A stretch of 64,000 nt of DNA from an uncultured Eubacteriales bacterium (GTDB lineage Bacteria; Bacillota; Clostridia; Oscillospirales; Acutalibacteraceae): NCBI GenBank assembly GCA_934457415.1, contig CAKSHM010000005.1, positions 62,001-126,000 of the forward strand, given 5' to 3'. Every line of letters starts with the position of its first letter. Position 1 is the first letter of the stretch. Positions 58,277-64,000 of the stretch are shown one piece after another. Position numbers and translations under genes: made by a program. The notes under the pieces were generated by a model. The model was given only the letters and a program-made list of their open reading frames with translations, searched no databases and was not told where the DNA came from.

Positions 58277-60159
58277 TGAAAAAGCTTATGGGCAACACCG
58301 CCGTTAAAATCACAGCGGTATTTTTATCTTTTGTTTTCGCTCTGTTTACGGTTTTAAGCGTTGTTACGGCAATTGCCGCTGTTGACAGCGATATGTATGT
58401 TAAATCTAAGGACGAAATCAGGAGCAGTATCCTTGAGGAAAAGCTTTCTGTCTATTGCGGAAATGCAGTCGAGCTTTATGAATTTCATGAAGAAATTGAC
58501 GCTTTTTGTGACGAAAACGGAATTTACGCAACACTTGAGGATGAAAACGGAGAAATTCTTTATTCAAATTACACGGGTCAAAAATATATTGCAAAACACG
58601 GATATATGACAACTTATTTTCTTTCAGATTCCGAGGATTTGGAACCGGAGGCAGATACAAAAAGGCTTATAAAGGTAACAGTCTATGCAGGCGAGGATTT
58701 TAATCTGACTCAAAGTCTGATGCTTAAGCTAAAGGTCTTTGATATAGTTTATAATTTGCGTTTTGCGGTCTATTTTATAGGGATTATATCTTTAATACTT
58801 TTTATTTTCACATTCTGTTTCTTATGCGCTTCTTGCGGCAGAAGATCCGACGGCAGTATACTGCTCAACAGATTTGATAAAATACCGTTTGACATTGTTG
58901 TTTTCATAAACTTTATACTTACATTTTTCCTTATTGACATAACGGAAACATATCGGAGAAACGCTGATTACGCTTATTATGTATTGTTTTCGGCTTCGGC
59001 GGTTATCCTTTATTTCAGCCTTATTTCGGCTTTTCTTTCAATGGTGACCCGAATAAAGAAAAAAACAATTATAAAAAATAATGTAATTTATATCGTACTC
59101 GCGTTTATATATAAAAGGATAAAAAAGCTGTTTTCTTTTCTTTGGTACATAATAAAAAATCTGACAATAGTCAAAAAAACTGTTTTGGGATTGGCGGCGG
59201 TAGTAACAGCGGTGTTCTTAGCGGGTATTATGGGCATGGGATTTTATTCATCCGGACTTTTTGCTTTCCTGCTTCTTATAATCATTGCTTTAATGATGAT
59301 TTTTGCCGTTTATATCAGTATTTGCCTTCAAAAGATTAAAATGGGCGGAGAGCTAATGTCGCAGGGTAATTTTGAAAACAAAATAAATTCAGAGAAAATG
59401 CTGCCTGATTTTGTTGAATTCTGCGGATATCTGAATAATATAAATTCTGCGGTGCAAAATGCCGTGGAAGAAAAGATAAGAAGCGAAAGGCTTAAAACCG
59501 AGCTTATAACCAATGTTTCACACGATATAAAAACTCCGCTTACTTCAATTATAAATTATGTCGACCTTATTAAAAAAGAAAATGTAGAAAATGAAAAGGT
59601 GACGGAGTATATAAGCGTGCTTGACAGACAGTCTGCAAGGCTTAAAAAGCTTATTGAAGATTTGGTTGAGGCGTCAAAAGCTTCAACGGGAAATTTGTCT
59701 GTTGAACTTACCAAATGCGAACCTGCGGTTTTGCTTACGCAAACCTTAGGTGAGTTCGACGAAAAGCTTAAAAACGCGGGATTAACACCTGTTATTTCCT
59801 ATCCCGAAAATCCGCTTTATATAATGGCTGACGGAAGACATTTATGGAGAGTTTTCGAAAATCTTACCGCAAATATCTGCAAATACTCATTAAGCGGAAC
59901 AAGAGTATATCTTGAAATATATGAAGACAGCGATAATGTTTGCATAACTTTCAAAAACATTTCGAAAAATGAGCTTAACATTTCGGGAGAAGAGCTGACA
60001 GAAAGATTTGTAAGAGGCGATTCTTCGAGAAATACCGAGGGCAGCGGATTGGGACTTTCCATAGCGAAGAATCTTACCGACCTTCAGGGCGGAAAGCTCT
60101 GCATTGATATTGACGGAGATCTTTTCAAGGCAACCGTAATTTTTAAAGGGATAAAATAA
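58276..60159 (+). CDS. sensor histidine kinase
   Basis: 627 residues. Membrane helix about 10-35, an extracytoplasmic domain (about 36-150), then a multi-helix membrane section (about 155-365, at least five hydrophobic stretches), unusual for a simple two-helix sensor. Next comes HisKA with the phospho-acceptor H416 (ITNVSHDIKTPLTSI), then HATPase with N-box LTANICKYS and G-box GSGLGLSIAKNLTDLQGGKL. It pairs with the regulator upstream. The linked amidase suggests a cell-wall signal (inference). Confidence 0.93.
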   Translation: MKKLMGNTAVKITAVFLSFVFALFTVLSVVTAIAAVDSDMYVKSKDEIRSSILEEKLSVYCGNAVELYEFHEEIDAFCDENGIYATLEDENGEILYSNYTGQKYIAKHGYMTTYFLSDSEDLEPEADTKRLIKVTVYAGEDFNLTQSLMLKLKVFDIVYNLRFAVYFIGIISLILFIFTFCFLCASCGRRSDGSILLNRFDKIPFDIVVFINFILTFFLIDITETYRRNADYAYYVLFSASAVILYFSLISAFLSMVTRIKKKTIIKNNVIYIVLAFIYKRIKKLFSFLWYIIKNLTIVKKTVLGLAAVVTAVFLAGIMGMGFYSSGLFAFLLLIIIALMMIFAVYISICLQKIKMGGELMSQGNFENKINSEKMLPDFVEFCGYLNNINSAVQNAVEEKIRSERLKTELITNVSHDIKTPLTSIINYVDLIKKENVENEKVTEYISVLDRQSARLKKLIEDLVEASKASTGNLSVELTKCEPAVLLTQTLGEFDEKLKNAGLTPVISYPENPLYIMADGRHLWRVFENLTANICKYSLSGTRVYLEIYEDSDNVCITFKNISKNELNISGEELTERFVRGDSSRNTEGSGLGLSIAKNLTDLQGGKLCIDIDGDLFKATVIFKGIK

Positions 60160-60866
60160 TGAACTCAAAAAAGGAATTTTATATTAAAAGGAAAAGACGC
60201 AGAAGAAAAATCGTCTTCAGAAGAATAACAAAATTAGTTTTATTTATCGGAATTACCGTAGGACTGATATTTCTAATAAAATCATTTTTCAAGAGCGGCG
60301 CCTCCGATTATAAGGAAAGAAAACCCTTTTTTAAAAGCGAAAGCAGGGTTGAAAAACTTAAAAAAGTTTCGGTTCCGGAGTGGGTGGACGTTCAGCTGAT
60401 CCACCGCCACTCCACCGCCCGCACCGGAACAGAGCTGTCCGATATAAAAAATATTGTAATTCATTATGTCGGAAATCCGAAAACGACCGCACAAAACAAC
60501 CGTGATTTTTTCGATAAGGACGATACTAAGGTCAGCTCGCATTTTGTTGTCGGGTTAAACGGGGAAATAATCCAGTGCGTTCCTCTTTATGAAAAGTCTG
60601 CCGCAAGCAACGAAAGAAACAAGGATTCGATTTCAATTGAGGTCTGCCACCCCGACGCAAGCGGAAAATTCAACACCGAAACATATAATTCCTTAGTTAA
60701 GCTTACAGCATGGCTGTTAAATGAAACAGGTCTTAATGAAGAAAACGTCATAAGACATTATGATATAACCGGAAAACTTTGTCCGCTTTACTTTGTCGAG
60801 CATGAGGATAAGTGGAACGATTTTAAAAGCGATGTGAAAACAGAGCTTTCAAATCTAAAAAAATAA
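60159..60866 (+). CDS. membrane-anchored N-acetylmuramoyl-L-alanine amidase
   Basis: 235 residues. A basic N-terminus (YIKRKRRRRKIVFRR) precedes one transmembrane helix (about 26-44), then an Amidase_2/PGRP zinc domain with IVIHYVGNPKTT, SSHFVVGLNGEIIQCVP, SIEVCHPDASGKF and VIRHYDITGKLCPLYF (zinc ligands H, H and C). It cuts the sugar-peptide bond of peptidoglycan outside the membrane. It overlaps the kinase stop by one base, so it is very probably cotranscribed with, and controlled along with, the two-component system. Confidence 0.9.
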   Translation: MNSKKEFYIKRKRRRRKIVFRRITKLVLFIGITVGLIFLIKSFFKSGASDYKERKPFFKSESRVEKLKKVSVPEWVDVQLIHRHSTARTGTELSDIKNIVIHYVGNPKTTAQNNRDFFDKDDTKVSSHFVVGLNGEIIQCVPLYEKSAASNERNKDSISIEVCHPDASGKFNTETYNSLVKLTAWLLNETGLNEENVIRHYDITGKLCPLYFVEHEDKWNDFKSDVKTELSNLKK

Positions 60867-60870
60867 ACTA

Positions 60871-60899
60871 TTGACAAATTTATTCAGATATGCTATCTT
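60871..60899 (+). promoter_or_regulatory. promoter of the ABC transporter gene
   Basis: TTGACA (60871-60876), 17-base spacer, TATCTT (60894-60899). Confidence 0.75.
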
Positions 60900-60903
60900 A
60901 TTA

Positions 60904-60926
60904 GTGTACTATCTGAAATAGAACAG
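60904..60926 (+). promoter_or_regulatory. candidate operator (dyad) downstream of the promoter
   Basis: GTGTACTAT (60904-60912) and ATAGAACAG (60918-60926) form an imperfect inverted repeat, 7 of 9 matched, over 5 spacer bases, right after the -10 box. GTGTACTA-type half-sites are known for YtrA-like GntR repressors of ABC transporters; assignment is inference and no such repressor gene is in the window. Confidence 0.5.
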
Positions 60927-60951
60927 TTAGAACGAGAAACGGAGGATAAGA

Positions 60952-63678
60952 ATGTTAGAAGCAATCAATCTTACAAAGGTTTATAAAATCAAAAAAGGTG
61001 TGCCTGTCAAGGCGCTTGATAATGTAAGTATCCGGTTTCCGGAAAGAGGAATGGTTTTTCTTTTGGGAAAATCGGGAAGCGGCAAATCAACGCTTTTAAA
61101 TCTTTTAGGCGGTCTTGATAAATACGACAGCGGTGAAATCAAAATCAAAGGTGTTTCTTCAAAGGATTTTAAACAAAAGCATTTTGATTCATACAGAAAT
61201 ACTTATCTTGGATTTATATTTCAGGAATACAATGTTCTTGACGATTTCACAGTAGGAGCAAACATTGCACTTTCGATAGAACTGCAGGGAAGAAAAGCTA
61301 AGGACAGTGAAATAAATGAAATTTTAAAACAGGTTGATTTAGAGGGATACGGTTCAAGAAAGCCAAACGAATTATCGGGAGGTCAGAAGCAGAGAGTGGC
61401 AATTGCAAGGGCGCTCGTCAAAAAGCCTGAAATTATAATGGCTGACGAGCCTACCGGTGCGCTCGATTCAAACACCGGCAAGCAGGTTTTTGATACCTTA
61501 AAAAAGCTTTCGAAAGAAAAGCTGGTAATCGTAGTATCGCATGACAGAGAGTTTGCCGAAAAATATGCCGACAGAATAATCGAGCTTAGCGACGGACACA
61601 TAATAAGCGATGTAGAGTTAAACGAAAATTCGGAGGCTGTTTCTGAAAACATTGAATTCTCGGCGGAAGGAATTACAGTAAGTGCGGGGTATCACTTAAC
61701 AGAGGAAGACAGAAAGGCAATAAACGATTATATTGATAAAGTTGCAAAAGGCGATATAAATATAACCGTCAGCAAAAGCTCGGGTAAAAAATTTGTTAAA
61801 ACAGATGAAAGTAAAATAAAAGAAGCGGGCGGAAAATTCAGTCTTATAAAATCAAGACTTCCGTTTCATAATGCAATAAGAATAGGTGCAAGCGGTCTTA
61901 AGCATAAAAAAATCAGACTTGCGGTAACGATTCTTTTATCCTGTATAGCGTTCGGCCTTTTCGGACTTGCCGATACCTTCGGCTCTTACAATCATGTTAA
62001 AACCTGCACCAACTCGCTCATTGACTCAAAAATAGATTATCTTTCCATTGCAAAGGAAAGAAAAATGGGTAAGGATTACTGGGTGTCAAACCGATATAAT
62101 TTTTCCGATGAGGAGCTTTCAAAAATTTCCGATAAAACGAATATAAATATGCACGGAGTTTTCTCTGACGGCTCGGGACTCAGCTTTGAGTCAAACACAA
62201 ATCCGGATAAGAAAACAACCGAGACAGATTATGATATTTACAGGAGATCTTTCAGCGGTTTTGCTGCGGTTGACGCCGATATTCTGAACGAGTTCGGCTA
62301 CAAGCTTTTATGCGGAACGCTGCCTGATGAGAATAAGGATGAGATAGCCGTAAGCAAATATATCTTCGATGTTTTCAAAAAAACTCAGTATACAGACGGT
62401 AAAAAGGTTAAAAACGAAAAAGGTAATGAGGTTACGGTTTATCAGGATATAAATCTATATGAGGACCTGATCGGAAAAACGCTTACCTTAAACGGAAAGA
62501 AGTTTACGGTTACGGGAATTGTTGACACAAAAACTGATATTTCAAGATATGAAAGACTTACGGTCAAGGTAAAAAACAAATCCAAATCCGAAAATTTGAT
62601 TGATTATATTTTAAATAATGAATTTACAACGGCTGCAAGCAACAGCTTTTTATCCGTGGCAATGACAGGTAAGGCAAAGCTTAACGCAATAATCAGTCAA
62701 CAACCTGATATTTACCGTATAAACTATGGTTGGTTCGGCATGTCAAACGAAAGCATGAGTGTCAATCCCGATTATTTGACTACGATTGATAAAATCGATT
62801 TGAAAAATGTCAAATGGATAAACGGAGCTAAAACCGAGCTTGCAAAAAACGAGGTTATAGTCTATCAGAACTCGCTTCAAAACGAAGATATATTCGATGA
62901 AAACGGAAATCTTAATGCCTCTAAAATTCTTCCGATGGAATATTGGTGCAGTCTTTTCAAAGATAATGCTTATGAAACTGATTTTTTAAAGGAAAAAGGC
63001 TTCGGAGAGAAATTTAATATTGTCGGAATAATTCCTGCAAATGAAAAGCTTGAATATCTAAGCTCTGCAGCGGTTGTAAACAGCGAGCTTGTTGATTTGT
63101 TATGCGACAAGAGCGACAGGGGATATTCCTATGCTATAGGAAATCTTAAAGGCGGTTACAAAGAAATAAGCCCTGTTGTAAATTATTGCTACAGCGCCGA
63201 TAAGGATATTAAATATCCTATTCAGAATTCTGTAACCTATGAGCTTGACAGTATAAATTCTGTTCTTAAAAGTCTTTCAAAGGTTTTCTTATATATCGGA
63301 ATCGGATTTGCCCTTTTTGCAGCTTTAATGCTTTCAAACTTTATCGGAACAAGCATAAGCTACAAGAAAAAGGATATAGGGATTTTAAGAGCAATAGGCT
63401 CAAGAAGCAATGATGTTTTCAGAATTTTCTTCAGTGAAAGCGCGATAATCGCTCTTGTAAACTTTATTTTATCTTCAGCGGGAGTTCTTGCGGCAACCAT
63501 TATAATAAACGGCATTTTAAGGACAAATTACGGCATACTTATTACCGTTTTAAGCTTCGGTATTAGGCAAATAGCTTTACTGCTTGCGGTAAGTATTGCA
63601 GTCGCATTTACGGCAAGCTTTATTCCGGTAAAGAAAATAGCCTCAAAAAGACCGATTGACGCAATAAGAGAAAAATAA
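60952..63678 (+). CDS. fused ABC transporter ATPase-permease, MacB/FtsX type
   Basis: 908 residues. The ATPase domain is 1-225: Walker A GKSGSGKST at 42-50, Q-loop FQEYNVLDD, signature LSGGQKQRVAIARAL at 141-155, Walker B IIMADEPTGALD at about 161-172. A linker of about 90 residues leads to the first membrane helix at 320-340, then a large extracytoplasmic domain (about 345-770) and three C-terminal helices (about 775-900, LYIGIGFALFAALMLSNF; IRQIALLLAVSIAVAF) of the FtsX fold. Such fused proteins are mechanotransmitters or exporters of peptides/antibiotics. GGAGG before the ATG; a terminator follows. Confidence 0.93.
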   Translation: MLEAINLTKVYKIKKGVPVKALDNVSIRFPERGMVFLLGKSGSGKSTLLNLLGGLDKYDSGEIKIKGVSSKDFKQKHFDSYRNTYLGFIFQEYNVLDDFTVGANIALSIELQGRKAKDSEINEILKQVDLEGYGSRKPNELSGGQKQRVAIARALVKKPEIIMADEPTGALDSNTGKQVFDTLKKLSKEKLVIVVSHDREFAEKYADRIIELSDGHIISDVELNENSEAVSENIEFSAEGITVSAGYHLTEEDRKAINDYIDKVAKGDINITVSKSSGKKFVKTDESKIKEAGGKFSLIKSRLPFHNAIRIGASGLKHKKIRLAVTILLSCIAFGLFGLADTFGSYNHVKTCTNSLIDSKIDYLSIAKERKMGKDYWVSNRYNFSDEELSKISDKTNINMHGVFSDGSGLSFESNTNPDKKTTETDYDIYRRSFSGFAAVDADILNEFGYKLLCGTLPDENKDEIAVSKYIFDVFKKTQYTDGKKVKNEKGNEVTVYQDINLYEDLIGKTLTLNGKKFTVTGIVDTKTDISRYERLTVKVKNKSKSENLIDYILNNEFTTAASNSFLSVAMTGKAKLNAIISQQPDIYRINYGWFGMSNESMSVNPDYLTTIDKIDLKNVKWINGAKTELAKNEVIVYQNSLQNEDIFDENGNLNASKILPMEYWCSLFKDNAYETDFLKEKGFGEKFNIVGIIPANEKLEYLSSAAVVNSELVDLLCDKSDRGYSYAIGNLKGGYKEISPVVNYCYSADKDIKYPIQNSVTYELDSINSVLKSLSKVFLYIGIGFALFAALMLSNFIGTSISYKKKDIGILRAIGSRSNDVFRIFFSESAIIALVNFILSSAGVLAATIIINGILRTNYGILITVLSFGIRQIALLLAVSIAVAFTASFIPVKKIASKRPIDAIREK

Positions 63679-63785
63679 AATCGAAAAGTGTGTATTTCGT
63701 CGAGATGCCGGTGTACTGAGTTTAATTCATCACATCCGAAAAAATCACTCAGTCAGTAAAATCTTTATGTCCGAATTTTTCCAAT
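63679..63785. other. gap between the ABC transporter and its terminator
   Basis: About 107 bases with no ORF. ACTGAGT and ACTCAGT at 63715-63721 and 63749-63755 could pair in a loose hairpin. Nothing else recognised. Confidence 0.4.
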
Positions 63786-63815
63786 AAAAAACGCAGGCAA
63801 AAGCCTGCGTTTTTT
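63786..63815 (+). terminator. terminator after the ABC transporter gene
   Basis: A 13-bp perfect stem AAAAAACGCAGGC/GCCTGCGTTTTTT with an AAAA loop; A-rich and T-rich flanks would also serve the minus strand. Confidence 0.9.
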
Positions 63816-63919
63816 GTGAAGACAGGACAATAGAGATGTTTTTGCGTTTTCGCTGTCTTGATTTGAACACTCTCGGCACAATCATTTTACATTACTCCGT
63901 TTCTGTTTTCAAGTTTTTT

Positions 63920-64000
63920 TTACAGCGTCATTTCGATTTCGGTGCCTCCGATAAAGACCACCTTGATTTTCGCTTTTGACTCTACCGCTACGCAATCGAA
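63920..64000 (-). CDS. C-terminal end of an unidentified gene (runs off right edge)
   Basis: The minus strand from the right edge reads 26 codons to TAA at 63920-63922. The fragment contains SKAKIKVVFIGGTEIEMTL at its end. A hydrophobic beta strand followed by GGTEIE is compatible with many proteins. The family is not recognised. The frame stays open to the window edge, and the terminator at 63786-63815 lies about 100 bases downstream in its direction. It is below ORF-length cutoffs, so it is supported only by the open frame. Confidence 0.5.
   Translation of the reverse strand, partial: FDCVAVESKAKIKVVFIGGTEIEMTL

Overview
The window looks like the chromosome of a spore-forming, low-to-mid GC Clostridia bacterium, most likely Oscillospiraceae/Ruminococcaceae-like. 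The pointers are spoIVA and a ytvI-like gene, a CdaA-type diadenylate cyclase, sigma-A promoters with TTGACA/TATAAT boxes, strong GGAGG ribosome binding sites, and the gene order smc-ftsY-rdgB-yhbY-nadD-yqeK-rsfS-leuS. Placement below class level is inference. Nearly all of it is core chromosome, densely packed, with only small accessory patches.

Layout. 1-2.3 kb (minus): aspartate-family genes (ACT/HTH protein, hom, lysC cut by the left edge). 2.3-4.9 kb: YtvI-like permease, a DUF3343 protein and a cysteine desulfurase-like enzyme. 5-11.6 kb: c-di-AMP module cdaA-cdaR, an unknown membrane protein with a hairpin over its ribosome binding site, recD2, comFC-like, mreB-like. 11.65-13 kb: infC-rpmI-rplT behind a structured leader, with infC starting at ATC. 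13-30.5 kb: 15 tightly packed plus-strand genes for tRNA/rRNA modification, DNA topology, lipid synthesis, SMC/FtsY, NAD, ribosome maturation and leuS. 30.6-39.2 kb (minus): one operon pheA-aroB-aroC-aroE/K-aroQ-aroA-tyrA-aroF, holding every step from DAHP to chorismate plus both branch enzymes to Phe and Tyr. 39.2-40.1 kb: smpB and ssrA side by side. 40.4-41.5 kb: three small minus-strand genes of unknown function with shared upstream repeats. 41.8-46.8 kb: aldose-epimerase-like, proB-proA-proC, GH1 glucosidase. 46.9-52 kb: DUF4364 protein, small membrane protein, class A PBP, Na/Pi cotransporter. 52.1-55.6 kb: rpsB-tsf with a structured leader, then spoIVA with a sigma-E-like promoter. 55.6-57.4 kb: repeat-rich patch with a DNA glycosylase and a tyrosine recombinase. 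57.6-63.7 kb: two-component system with an amidase, and a fused ABC transporter. A truncated gene enters from the right edge.

Most notable: the aromatic operon has a full transcription-attenuation leader. A 23-codon leader peptide carries a Phe-Tyr-Tyr-Tyr run, with alternative 1:2, 2:3 and 3:4 stems. Firmicutes usually use T-boxes or TRAP for such genes, and no T-box sequence is visible here. A 270-bp MITE-like element with TA duplications lies between this attenuator and pheA. Other regulatory structures stand before infC, rpsB, the unknown gene at 7312 and the ABC transporter. All statements rest on reading the sequence; no database search was run.
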